Positions 24,648-32,727 of a DNA stretch of 43,421 nucleotides are shown piece by piece (the first letter of the stretch is position 1; each line of letters begins with the position of its first letter). The position numbers and the translations under genes are program-made. Source of the stretch: Kocuria tytonicola (GTDB taxonomy: Bacteria; Actinomycetota; Actinomycetes; Actinomycetales; Micrococcaceae); the NCBI RefSeq assembly GCF_003687455.1, contig NZ_PHOA01000010.1, positions 1 to 43,421 on the forward strand, written 5' to 3'. Below the pieces are notes generated by a model that did not search any database, was not told where the DNA came from, and worked only from the letters and a program-made list of their open reading frames with translations.

Positions 24648-25427
24648 GTGTTCGACCCGCAGCACGATGCCGCCGACCGCGTGTACGTCTTCCACGGCAC
24701 CGGGTGCACCCAGGTGCTCGGCCCGGCAGAGTTCATGGACCGGGTGCGCACCCTGCTCTCCGCCGCAGGAGTGGTTCCCGCCTCCGCTCCCCCTGGGCAC
24801 CCGGACATCGCCTCACGTCCCTTCACCGCAGAATCGGCCCAGCACCCCGGGGACGGGCGCCCGCTGCCGTGGCCCCGGGAGCGCAGCTCCGTGGCCGAGG
24901 TCTCCGTGGAACTCGGTGCGGACGCGTTCTGGGAGCGGGTCGAGGCCGGCAGCTGGGCCACGTGGCAGAGCAGCTGGCCCGAGCCCACCCACGGACCGCT
25001 GTTCCCGCCGAGCCCCCCGGACTGGCTCGCGGAGGCGCCCCGCTGGGAACTGGACCCGCTGGCCCCGGCCCTGGGCCCGGCGGCGTCGGGCGGGTGGGTC
25101 CGCAGCCCCGCTCAGGCCTGGGACGAGCCCGGACCCGCCGTGCCCGCGGCACAGGCCAACCGGTCGGGCGGTGCACCGCACCACGGGATCGGGCTGTTCC
25201 AGCTGACCGACCTGGAGTCCTTCTGGGTGTTCGCCCCGGAGGAGGACGTCCCGGACGTCGTGGCCCGCTGCGAGGCCCTGGCACGGGAGCACCCCGCGTT
25301 CTCGTGGCTCACGGGCTACTTCGACGCGCGGGACGTCGCCGGGTCCCTGCGGCTGCCCGCCGAGTGCCTGCCCCTGCTGGAGGCGGACCTCACGGCCGCC
25401 GGTCACCCGGTGGACACCTGGTGGTGA
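24648..25427 (+). CDS. Unrecognised 259-residue protein
   Basis: I do not recognise this protein. It has no transmembrane helix or signal. It is rich in Trp and Pro, with several conserved-looking blocks: RVYVFHGTGCTQVLGPAEFM near the start, and FWERVEAGSWATWQSSWPEP and FWVFAPEEDVPDVVARCEAL later. It ends HPVDTWW. GTG 24648 is chosen because GGAGGT lies 8 nt before it; the frame is open further upstream but there coding character is lost. It converges on the HTH gene with only 15 bp between stops. Confidence 0.65.
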   Translation: MFDPQHDAADRVYVFHGTGCTQVLGPAEFMDRVRTLLSAAGVVPASAPPGHPDIASRPFTAESAQHPGDGRPLPWPRERSSVAEVSVELGADAFWERVEAGSWATWQSSWPEPTHGPLFPPSPPDWLAEAPRWELDPLAPALGPAASGGWVRSPAQAWDEPGPAVPAAQANRSGGAPHHGIGLFQLTDLESFWVFAPEEDVPDVVARCEALAREHPAFSWLTGYFDARDVAGSLRLPAECLPLLEADLTAAGHPVDTWW

Positions 25428-25442
25428 GTGGCGGCCGACCCC

Positions 25443-26075
25443 TCAGCCCCCGAACAGCTCCGTGGACTCGCACAGCCGCAGCAGGGTGGCCGCCGCGGGG
25501 CGGGCCCGCCACTCCTCGTGCCACAGGGAACGGACCACGGCCTTGGACACCGCCTGGGGGGTGATCCCGAGCTGCTGCGCCGCGGCCTTCTGCTGCCCGC
25601 GGGCGCCCGGGACCATGAGGTCCACCACGCGCCACTCGGCCTCGCTGCGCTCGCTCACGATCTGGCCCACCAGGGTGAGCACCGCCTCGGCCTGCTCGGC
25701 GGCCACCGGATCCGCCGCGCTGACCCGCACGGACACCCGGCCCGCGCCGCGGACGTACTGGGCGGCGTCGTGGCCGAAACCCATGCCCGGGCCCTCGGCC
25801 GTGACGGCCACACGGCCGTCCTCCTGGTCCACGCGGGTGAGGAACACGTCCCCCACCCCGATGCCCACGGCGTAGCGGTTCCCCCGCAGCGCGACCATGG
25901 TGGCGTCCACCGCGGCGTCTGCGTCCTCGGTGAGCCCGCGCACCAGGCCCGGCCCCGTGGGCTGGAACGGTGCCCGCGCGGGGAGCCCGCTCAGCAGCCG
26001 ACACACCTCGCGGTCCACGGCGGGATCCGGGCGGGGTGCGTCCGCCACGCGCTGGGTCAGGGTCAGGACGAACAC
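25443..26075 (-). CDS. SatD-like/MarR-like HTH protein
   Basis: A 210-residue protein. The N-terminal about 115 residues resemble the actinobacterial SatD-like domain (VLTLTQRVADA opening, then VGIGVGDVF). The C-terminal part is a helix-turn-helix with QQKAAAQQLGITPQAVSKAV (about 160-180) and a following WHEEWRARPAAATLL helix. It is probably a DNA-binding regulator with an unknown target. GTG 26075 lacks a Shine-Dalgarno sequence, but GATACT ends 6 nt before it. Confidence 0.75.
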   Translation of the reverse strand: MFVLTLTQRVADAPRPDPAVDREVCRLLSGLPARAPFQPTGPGLVRGLTEDADAAVDATMVALRGNRYAVGIGVGDVFLTRVDQEDGRVAVTAEGPGMGFGHDAAQYVRGAGRVSVRVSAADPVAAEQAEAVLTLVGQIVSERSEAEWRVVDLMVPGARGQQKAAAQQLGITPQAVSKAVVRSLWHEEWRARPAAATLLRLCESTELFGG

Positions 26076-26081
26076 GGTCCC

Positions 26082-26087
26082 AGTATC
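26082..26087 (-). promoter_or_regulatory. -10-like box for the SatD-like HTH gene
   Basis: On the minus strand GATACT keeps A2 and T6 of the -10 consensus. It ends 6 nt before GTG 26075, in the leaderless pattern seen elsewhere in the window. Confidence 0.4.
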
Positions 26088-26139
26088 GCAGTTCCATGAG
26101 GTTTCACAGGTCGTGTCCCGCGAGTGGTCCCCTCGCGGT

Positions 26140-27165
26140 TCAGAGGAGGGTGCGCAGCACCGCCGCCGCGCCGTCCTCGTACACGCTGCCCGTGACCTCC
26201 CGGCTGATCTGCGCCACCTCGTCCGGGGCCTGGCCCATGGCCACGCCGCGGGCCGCCCACTGCAGCATCTCGATGTCGTTGCGGCCGTCCCCCATGGCCA
26301 CGGTGTGGGCCGGGTCCACGCCCAGCTGCTGACGGATCTGCTCCAGTGCGCTGGCCTTGGAGACGCCGTTCGCGGCCACGTCCAGCCACGAGGACCAGCC
26401 CACGGAGTAGGCGACGCCGTGGAGCCCGGCCTGCTCGATGGCGTCCGCGAAGTCCCCGGGGGCGTCCGTGGCGCTGTAGACCACCAGGCGCACGGCCGGG
26501 ATCTCGGCGAGCTCGTGGATGTCCACGCCCACGGCCTCGATCCCGAAGGACGCGTCCTGGAAGCGCTCCGTGGAGTAGAACCGGCCGTCCGCGCCCTCGA
26601 GCGCGAACTTGGCGGTGGGCAGCTTGCTCGCCAGCGCCTTCAGGGCGTTGGCGGGGTCGAAGCTCACGCGGTCGGTGACCTCGTAGTGCTCCTCCAGCTG
26701 CGGGTCCAGGCGCAGGGTCACGCCCCCGTTGGAACAGACCGCGAAGCCGGAGTCGATGTGCGCCTGCCGGATCACGGGCAGGGTGGCCCCCTTGGAGCGG
26801 CCCGTGGAGATCACCACGTGGTGCCCGGCGGCCACCACCGCGCGCAGGGCGTCCTTGACGCCGCGGGACATGTGGCCGTCGTGGTCCACCAGGGTGCCGT
26901 CCACGTCCAGTGCCACCAGGTAGGAGACCCCGGTTTCCAGGGCCCAGTCGCTCGAGCGCGGGGTCTGCACCTCCACGGGTGCGAACGCGCTGGCCGCACT
27001 CTGCGCACGCTCGCCGGCCGCGCGGGCGGCGGCCACGGGGTCGTCGGACGGGCAAGCCCCGGCTGCGTGGTGCTCTTTCGTGCGGTCCTCGGCCCCGACG
27101 TGGGAGAGGTTCTTGTCGGTGTGCCGGTCGTCGGTGCCGGCCTGGATGTGAGTCATGACTGTCAT
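26140..27165 (-). CDS. Cof-type HAD phosphatase
   Basis: A haloacid-dehalogenase superfamily phosphatase, probably acting on sugar phosphates or flavin/cofactor phosphates. A Ser/Ala/Asp-rich N-terminus of about 75 residues precedes the core. Motif I is LVALDVDGTLVD, motif II is VISTGR, motif III Lys is in NGVSKASALEQI, and motif IV is MGDGRNDIEML. The insert between motifs II and III is the Cof-type (C2) cap. The start is uncertain: ATG 27165 or ATG 27156. Neither has a Shine-Dalgarno sequence, and CACCAT 7 nt before 27156 could be a -10. Confidence 0.88.
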   Translation of the reverse strand: MTVMTHIQAGTDDRHTDKNLSHVGAEDRTKEHHAAGACPSDDPVAAARAAGERAQSAASAFAPVEVQTPRSSDWALETGVSYLVALDVDGTLVDHDGHMSRGVKDALRAVVAAGHHVVISTGRSKGATLPVIRQAHIDSGFAVCSNGGVTLRLDPQLEEHYEVTDRVSFDPANALKALASKLPTAKFALEGADGRFYSTERFQDASFGIEAVGVDIHELAEIPAVRLVVYSATDAPGDFADAIEQAGLHGVAYSVGWSSWLDVAANGVSKASALEQIRQQLGVDPAHTVAMGDGRNDIEMLQWAARGVAMGQAPDEVAQISREVTGSVYEDGAAAVLRTLL

Positions 27166-27255
27166 GGTGTCACACGAGCACGCCCGCATGACCGGGCGCG
27201 GACCCGCCGGTGAAGCGCGGGTGAAGGGCCCACCACATTCCCTCCGCACACGCGA

Positions 27256-27303
27256 CGACGCCGCCCGCTCGCCGTGCGCGGGCACGATGGGCGGGCGGCG
27301 TCG
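27256..27303. terminator. Hairpin downstream of serS
   Basis: Arms CGACGCCGCCCGC (27256-27268) and GCGGGCGGCGTCG (27291-27303) pair over 13 bp around 22 nt. It lies 21 nt past the serS stop and belongs to the recurring GACGCCGCC hairpin family of this window. Confidence 0.5.
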
Positions 27304-27324
27304 AGAGCCGGAGGGGTGGACCGG

Positions 27325-28629
27325 TCAGGCGACCGGGCGCAGGACCTCCTGGCCGCGCAGGTAGGGCCGCAGGATCTCGGGGACGGTCACGGAGCCGTCG
27401 GCCTGCTGGTGGGTCTCGAGCAGCGCCACGAGCCAGCGGGTGGTGGCGAGCGTGCCGTTGAGGGTGGCCACGGCGCGCGTGCCGCCCTTCTTGACCTTGC
27501 CGTTCGCGTCCGTGGTCTCGGGCAGCCGCTCGCGGATGTTGAGCCGGCGGGCCTGGTACGTGGTGCAGTTGGAGGTGGAGGTCAGCTCGCGGTACCTGCC
27601 CTGGGTGGGGATCCACGCCTCGCAGTCGAACTTGCGGGCCGCGGAGGTGCCCAGGTCCCCGGCGGCGGTGTCGATCACGCGGTACGCGAGGCCGCACGCC
27701 TGCAGCATCTGCTCCTCCCACGCGAGCAGCCGCTCGTGCTCCGCCGCGGCGTCCTCGGGGTGGCAGTAGACGAACATCTCCAGCTTGTTGAACTGGTGCA
27801 CGCGGATGATCCCGCGGGTGTCCTTGCCCGCGGAGCCGGCCTCGCGGCGGTAGCACGAGGACCACCCGGCGTAGCGCAGCGGGCCCCCGGAGAGGTCCAG
27901 GATCTCGTCCATGTGGTAGCCGGCCAGGGCCACCTCGGAGGTGCCCACCAGGTAGAGGTCGTCCTTGCCCACGCGGTAGATCTCGTCGTCGTGCTCCACG
28001 TCGAAGCCGGTGCCGTTCATCACGGCCGGGCGCACCAGGTTGGGCGTGGTCATGGGGATGAAGCCGTTGTCCAGGGCGAGGTCCTGGGCCGCCATCAGCA
28101 GCGCGGTCTCGAGCCGGGCGACGTCCCGCTTGAGGAAGTAGAACCGTGAGCCGGACACCTTGGCGCCGCGCTCCATGTCGATGCCGTCCAGCAGCTCGCC
28201 GAGCTCCAGGTGGTCCCGGGGCTCGAAGCCTTCGGCCGCGAAGTCCCGGGGGGTGCCCTCGGTGCGCAGCTGGACGAAGTCGTCCTCGCCACCCGCGGGG
28301 ATGCCCTCCACGACGAGGTTGGGGAACTGCGCCACGAGCTGCTGCTGCACGGCCTGCGCCTCGTCCGCCGCCGCCTGCGCGGTCTTCACGTCTGCGGCGA
28401 GCTGCTTGACCTGGGCGAGCAGCTGCTGCTTCTCCTCGCCCTGGGCCTTGGCCACCCGCTTGCCGAACGCGTTCTGCTCCGCCCGCAGGGACTCGAAGTC
28501 CGTGATCGCACTGCGACGCCGCTCGTCCGCCTCCAGGACGCGGTCCACCAGACCGGCATCCGCCCCGCGGGCGGTCTGGGAGGCTCGGTAGGTTTCGGGG
28601 TCTGCGCGCAGCTCGTTGATGTCGATCAC
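27325..28629 (-). CDS. serS: Seryl-tRNA synthetase
   Basis: SerS charges tRNA-Ser and selenocysteine tRNA if present. The 434 residues begin with the antiparallel coiled coil (about 25-105, [20 protein letters not shown]) that grips the long variable arm. The class II core carries motif 2 ([20 protein letters not shown]) and motif 3 ([16 protein letters not shown]), with [13 protein letters not shown] between. GTG 28629 is chosen because TACCCT ends 6 nt before it; there is no Shine-Dalgarno sequence. It diverges from the lipid kinase gene. Confidence 0.97.
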   Translation of the reverse strand: MIDINELRADPETYRASQTARGADAGLVDRVLEADERRRSAITDFESLRAEQNAFGKRVAKAQGEEKQQLLAQVKQLAADVKTAQAAADEAQAVQQQLVAQFPNLVVEGIPAGGEDDFVQLRTEGTPRDFAAEGFEPRDHLELGELLDGIDMERGAKVSGSRFYFLKRDVARLETALLMAAQDLALDNGFIPMTTPNLVRPAVMNGTGFDVEHDDEIYRVGKDDLYLVGTSEVALAGYHMDEILDLSGGPLRYAGWSSCYRREAGSAGKDTRGIIRVHQFNKLEMFVYCHPEDAAAEHERLLAWEEQMLQACGLAYRVIDTAAGDLGTSAARKFDCEAWIPTQGRYRELTSTSNCTTYQARRLNIRERLPETTDANGKVKKGGTRAVATLNGTLATTRWLVALLETHQQADGSVTVPEILRPYLRGQEVLRPVA

Positions 28630-28635
28630 GGCACC

Positions 28636-28641
28636 AGGGTA
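28636..28641 (-). promoter_or_regulatory. -10 box of a leaderless serS promoter
   Basis: On the minus strand TACCCT fits TANNNT and is separated from GTG 28629 by GGTGCC (6 nt). This predicts a leaderless mRNA. Confidence 0.55.
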
Positions 28642-28702
28642 TCCAACGGATGCTCGGGGACGCGATGCAGCGTCCCGGGGCGGGCCGTGCGGCCCGCGCC
28701 CG

Positions 28703-28708
28703 TACACT
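28703..28708 (+). promoter_or_regulatory. Candidate -10 box for the lipid kinase gene
   Basis: TACACT fits TANNNT and predicts a leader of about 40 nt with its own Shine-Dalgarno sequence. It forms a divergent pair with the serS promoter. Confidence 0.45.
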
Positions 28709-28755
28709 TGGGGGACTCTCCAGCCGCCCTTCAACCGATCCAGGAAAGGGAGCCC

Positions 28756-29697
28756 GTGCGTCACACCTCATGGACGCCCCAGCGAGTGGCCGTCGTCGTC
28801 AACCCGACCAAGACCCTCGCGCACGTCGCGCAGGACGCGGTGATCATCGCGTGCCGCAAGGCCGGGTGGCCCGACCCCGTGATCCTCGAGACCGAGGCGG
28901 CCGATCCCGGTTTCTCCATGGCCCGCAGGGCGGTGGAGATGGGGGTGGACGTGGTGCTCGCCGCGGGCGGTGACGGGACCATCCGCGCCGTGGGCGAGTC
29001 CCTGTCCGGAACAGACATCCCCCTGGGCCTGGTGCCCCTGGGCACGGGCAACCTGCTGGCCCGCAACCTGCAGGCGGATCTCGCGGACCCTCACAACTCG
29101 GTGGACGTGGCGCTGTTCGGCTCGGAGAAGGCCATCGACACCATCTCCATGCACCTGGAGACCGAGGACGGGCGCACCGAGGACCACCGGTTCCTCGTGA
29201 TGGGCGGCGCGGGCTTCGACGCCCAGATCATGGCGGACACCCGGGACGACCTCAAGGACATGGTGGGGTGGGCCGCCTATGCCGAGGCCGGGGCCAGGCA
29301 CCTCTTCAACGGTCCGCGCTGGGCGCGGTTCAGCGTGGACGGCGGGCCGTGGGACGCCCGGCTGGTGCGCTCGGTGATGGTGTGCAACTGCGGTGAGCTC
29401 ACCGCGGGGCTCGTGCTCGCCCCCAGGGCCAGGCTGGACGACGGCCTGCTGGACCTCGTGGTGATGACCCCGCGCACTGCCGTGGGCTGGCTGCGGATGG
29501 CGGCCATGCTGGTGTTCCGCCACCGCCACGAGCTGCCCGTCATCAACTACTTCAGCGGCCGCTCCGTGCGCGTGGAGTTCCACGAGCCCATCGAGTCCGA
29601 GGTGGACGGGGATCCCCTGGGCTCCGTCAAGGCCTTCGAGACCGTGGTGGACCACAAGTCCCTCAAGGTGCGCGTCCCGCCGTCCCACGCGGACTGA
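28756..29697 (+). CDS. Diacylglycerol kinase-like lipid kinase
   Basis: A DAGK catalytic-domain protein of 313 residues that phosphorylates diacylglycerol or a related lipid, feeding phosphatidic acid back to phospholipid synthesis. The nucleotide motif GGDGT is at 71-75, followed by [16 protein letters not shown]. The second lobe contains GAGFDAQIM and EVDGDPLG, typical of DgkB/YegS kinases. GTG 28756 has AAAGGGA close upstream. It could also act on ceramide or other long-chain diols; the exact lipid cannot be read from the sequence. Confidence 0.88.
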   Translation: MRHTSWTPQRVAVVVNPTKTLAHVAQDAVIIACRKAGWPDPVILETEAADPGFSMARRAVEMGVDVVLAAGGDGTIRAVGESLSGTDIPLGLVPLGTGNLLARNLQADLADPHNSVDVALFGSEKAIDTISMHLETEDGRTEDHRFLVMGGAGFDAQIMADTRDDLKDMVGWAAYAEAGARHLFNGPRWARFSVDGGPWDARLVRSVMVCNCGELTAGLVLAPRARLDDGLLDLVVMTPRTAVGWLRMAAMLVFRHRHELPVINYFSGRSVRVEFHEPIESEVDGDPLGSVKAFETVVDHKSLKVRVPPSHAD

Positions 29698-29702
29698 CGC
29701 GG

Positions 29703-29771
29703 GCGGCGTCGTCCCCCGGCAGTGCGAGCGGCACGGCCGCGCACGGGCGCCGGGCCGCACGACGACGCCGC
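29703..29771. repeat. Inverted GCGGCGTCGTC element after the lipid kinase gene
   Basis: GCGGCGTCGTC (29703-29713) and GACGACGCCGC (29761-29771) form an 11-bp inverted pair enclosing 47 nt of GC-rich sequence with its own small palindromes. The same core occurs in several other gaps of the window. Confidence 0.4.
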
Positions 29772-29782
29772 ACCGCCCCACG

Positions 29783-29826
29783 CGAACGGCCCGTCGCCTC
29801 CCTGCGGGGAGACGGCGGGCCGTTCG
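29783..29826. terminator. Bidirectional terminator hairpin between convergent genes
   Basis: CGAACGGCCCG (29783-29793) pairs with CGGGCCGTTCG (29816-29826). Inner bases can extend the stem through CCTCCC/GGGGAG. It sits between the stops of the lipid kinase (+) and gntP (-), so it can serve both. Confidence 0.6.
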
Positions 29827-29861
29827 TCACGCGGGTGCCGAGCACCCCGGCGCGGGAGGTG

Positions 29862-31256
29862 TCACACGAGACCGGCCACCGCGAAGACGACCGCGGCGAG
29901 AGCGAAGCCCACCACGCCGATGATCGTCTCGAGCACCGTCCAGGTCTTGAACGTGGTGCGCACATCCATCTCCAGGAAGCGGCCCACGAGCCAGAACCCG
30001 GAGTCGTTGACGTGGGAGAGCACCACGGAACCGGCGGCCACGGCCACGACCACGGCCGCGAGCTGGATCCCGTTGTAGCCCCCGGCCAGCACGGCGGGAG
30101 CGACGAGGCCGGCGGCCGTGGTCAGCGCCACCGTGGCGGAGCCCTGCGCCACGCGCATGACGGCGGCGATCAGGAAGCCCGCGAGGATCACGGGGATGCC
30201 GAGGTCCGAGAGGACGTCCTCCAGGGCGGCGCCGATGCCGGAGGTGCGCAGCACGCCGCCGAACATGCCGCCCGCACCGGTGATCAGGATGACCGAGCAC
30301 ACGGGGCCCAGGGCGGACTCGAAGGTCTTCTCGATGGCGCTGCCGCTCAGACCGCGCGCGCGGCCGATCGTGAGGGCCGCGATGATCAGCGTGACCGTCA
30401 GCGCGATCGGGGTCTCACCGAGTGCCCGCAGCAGCTGGAACCAGGTCTGGGACGCCGTGTCCTTGGACACCGCACCGGACTTCGCGAGGGTCCCCAGACC
30501 GGTGTTGAGGAAGATCAGCACCATGGGCAGCAGCAGCATGGCCACCACGGTGCCCACCTTCGGCGGGTTCGACACGTCCTCCGCGCGGCCCAGGATGCTG
30601 GGCACGGGGAGGTCGATGCGACGCCCGGCGATCTTGCCGAACAGGTAGGAGGAGATGTACCACGCGGGGATCGCGCAGATCAGGCCCACCAGGATGATGT
30701 AGCCCACGTTGGCCTCGAAGAACGTGGCCGCGGTGACCGGGCCCGGGTGGGGCGGGAGGAACACGTGCATCACGGAGAACGCACCCACGGCCGGCAGCGC
30801 ATACGTGAGCACGCTGCCGCCCAGTCGGCGCGCGACCGAGAAGACCACGGGCAGCATGACCACCAGGCCGGCGTCGAAGAAGATGGGGAAGCCGAACAGC
30901 AGCGACGCCACGCCCAGCGCCAGGGGCGCCCGCTTCTCGCCGAACGCCTGGATCAGCCGGTCCGCGAGCACCTGGGCACCGCCGGAGGTCTCGAGCAGCC
31001 GCCCGAGCATGGCCCCCAGGCCCACGAGCAGGGCCACGCTGGCCAGTGTCTTCCCGAACCCGTCGAGCATCACGGGCACCACCTGGTCGGTGGGGATGCC
31101 CGTGGCGAAAGCGGTGAGGGCCGAGATGATGATGAGCGCCAGGAACGCGTGCACCCGGAACTTGATGATGAGCACCAGCAGCACCGCAATGGCCGCCGCT
31201 GCAATGAGCAGGAGGGGCCCCGCTGTGAGCGTCTGGCTCCAGCCCTCGATCTCCAT
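29862..31256 (-). CDS. GntP-family gluconate:H+ symporter
   Basis: A 464-residue polytopic transporter of the GntP family, with about 12-14 hydrophobic helices along its length. The characteristic FGFPIFFDAGLVVMLPVVF and FLPPHPGPVTAATFF segments are present, as is VLSHVNDSGFWLVGRFLEM near the end. Gluconate or a related sugar acid is the expected substrate. ATG 31256 has AAAGGA 11 nt upstream. An alternative GTG at 31265 would overlap the pheA stop as GTGA, so the gene is in the same operon as rhodanese and pheA. No gluconate kinase is nearby. Confidence 0.9.
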   Translation of the reverse strand: MEIEGWSQTLTAGPLLLIAAAAIAVLLVLIIKFRVHAFLALIIISALTAFATGIPTDQVVPVMLDGFGKTLASVALLVGLGAMLGRLLETSGGAQVLADRLIQAFGEKRAPLALGVASLLFGFPIFFDAGLVVMLPVVFSVARRLGGSVLTYALPAVGAFSVMHVFLPPHPGPVTAATFFEANVGYIILVGLICAIPAWYISSYLFGKIAGRRIDLPVPSILGRAEDVSNPPKVGTVVAMLLLPMVLIFLNTGLGTLAKSGAVSKDTASQTWFQLLRALGETPIALTVTLIIAALTIGRARGLSGSAIEKTFESALGPVCSVILITGAGGMFGGVLRTSGIGAALEDVLSDLGIPVILAGFLIAAVMRVAQGSATVALTTAAGLVAPAVLAGGYNGIQLAAVVVAVAAGSVVLSHVNDSGFWLVGRFLEMDVRTTFKTWTVLETIIGVVGFALAAVVFAVAGLV

Positions 31257-31261
31257 GGACG

Positions 31262-32263
31262 TCACTGTCCTTTCAGGTTGTCGACCCACGAACGGGCCTG
31301 GATGAATGCGGCGTCGCTGTGCTGCGAGGCCACGGGTACCGCGCGCTCGTCGGCGCGGGGGTAGGAACCGAGGAACCGGGTGCGGGGACAGATCCGGCGC
31401 ACGCCCATGAGGGCGTCCGCCACACGGTCGTCCTGGATGTGCCCGTCGATGTCCACGGAGAAGAAGTAGTCGCCCAGGTGGGTCTTGGTGGGGCGGGACT
31501 CGATCCGGGTGAGGTTGACCCCCCGGGTGGCGAACTGCTCGAGGATGTCCAGCAGCGCACCGGGGCGGTCCTCCCACAGGGGCACCACCAGGGAGGTCTT
31601 GTCCGCCCCCGTGGGTGCGGGCATGGGGGCGTCCGGGCGGGCCACGAGCACGAAGCGTGTGACGGCCTGCTTGTTGTCCCCGATGTCCTCGGCCAGCACG
31701 TGCAGCTCGGGGTGCTGCTCGACCACCACGGGCGAGCACACGGCGGCATCGTAGCCGAGGCCGTCGGTGCTCACTCCCCCGGCGCCGTCGAGCATGGCCA
31801 CCGCGGAGGCCGCCGTGGAGGGGGCGGGCACGTAGGCCACCTCGGGAAGGTTCTCCGCAACCCAGCGGCGGATCTGCGCCCACGCGACCGTGTGGGTGGA
31901 GATGGTGCGGACCTCGGCGAGCTCGGTCCCGGCCGGGGCCACGAGCGTGAACCGGATGGGCACCACGATCTCGCGCAGGATCCGCAGCTCCGCCCCGAAG
32001 GAGACGTCGTCCAGGGTGGCGGTCACCCCGCCCTCCACCGAGTTCTCGATGGGCACCACCGCCGCGTCCACACGTTCCTCACGGACGGCCGCGAGCGCGG
32101 CGGGCACCGAGCTCATGGGGGTGCGCACGGCGGCGTCGGCCCCCGGGACCTGCATGAGCGCCGCCTCGGTGAACGTGCCCGCGGGCCCCAGAAAGGCGTA
32201 CTGACGGGCGTGTGGCCCCGGATCCGCAGGACCCGAGGCCACGCCGGACAGAGCTGCGTTCAC
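31262..32263 (-). CDS. pheA: Prephenate dehydratase
   Basis: PheA turns prephenate into phenylpyruvate for phenylalanine synthesis. The 333 residues contain a catalytic PDT domain (PAGTFTEAAL near the start, PIENSVEGGV, and VTRFVLVAR with the catalytic Thr-Arg-Phe). A C-terminal ACT domain for Phe feedback follows (TSLVVPLWEDRPGALLDILE, with IESRP). GTG 32263 overlaps the rhodanese stop as GTGA. Confidence 0.95.
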   Translation of the reverse strand: MNAALSGVASGPADPGPHARQYAFLGPAGTFTEAALMQVPGADAAVRTPMSSVPAALAAVREERVDAAVVPIENSVEGGVTATLDDVSFGAELRILREIVVPIRFTLVAPAGTELAEVRTISTHTVAWAQIRRWVAENLPEVAYVPAPSTAASAVAMLDGAGGVSTDGLGYDAAVCSPVVVEQHPELHVLAEDIGDNKQAVTRFVLVARPDAPMPAPTGADKTSLVVPLWEDRPGALLDILEQFATRGVNLTRIESRPTKTHLGDYFFSVDIDGHIQDDRVADALMGVRRICPRTRFLGSYPRADERAVPVASQHSDAAFIQARSWVDNLKGQ

Positions 32264-32610
32264 AGAACGCGCGCCGCCTCGCCCGTCTCGGAGACCATCG
32301 GCTTATCGGCGTCCGCCCACGCACCCATGCCGCCCAGCACGTTCACGGGGTCGTAGCCGTACTGCGCGAGGTACGCCGTGGCGCGCAGCGCGCGACCGCC
32401 GGAGCGGCAGATCACGTAGACGTCCTGGTCCAGCGGCACCTCCTCGGTGCGCTCCGCGAGCTGGGAGAGCGGCAGGTGCTGGGCGCCGTCGATGTGCCCG
32501 GCATCCCACTCGTCCTGCTCGCGCACGTCCAGGACGGGGGCACCCTCGGGGATCTCGTCCACGGTGGCGGACGGCAGGTTGTTCACGTTGTCCACGGCGT
32601 TCTCCATCAT
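32260..32610 (-). CDS. Single-domain rhodanese-like sulfurtransferase
   Basis: A 116-residue rhodanese domain. The active-site loop is CRSGGR with Cys68 as the persulfide nucleophile, preceded by the VLDVREQDEWDAGHIDGA motif. It moves sulfur to an unknown acceptor. ATG 32610 is used; a GTG three codons earlier (32619) is possible. No Shine-Dalgarno sequence is obvious, and TAAGGT (32638-32643, minus) may be its -10. It is coupled to pheA by a 4-bp overlap, an odd pairing functionally. Confidence 0.9.
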   Translation of the reverse strand: MMENAVDNVNNLPSATVDEIPEGAPVLDVREQDEWDAGHIDGAQHLPLSQLAERTEEVPLDQDVYVICRSGGRALRATAYLAQYGYDPVNVLGGMGAWADADKPMVSETGEAARVL

Positions 32611-32637
32611 CGCTCGCACGGATTCGTTCGGTGGTCC

Positions 32638-32643
32638 ACCTTA
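32638..32643 (-). promoter_or_regulatory. Candidate -10 box for the rhodanese-pheA-gntP operon
   Basis: On the minus strand TAAGGT fits TANNNT and would give a leader of 12-20 nt depending on the start codon. Confidence 0.4.
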
Positions 32644-32727
32644 GTGGCAGCGGCCACGTCCGCGGGCCGCCCCACGCCGTGGCACCGCGTGCCTGCCCCG
32701 TGCCGGAGCGTGCGACGACGACGCCGC

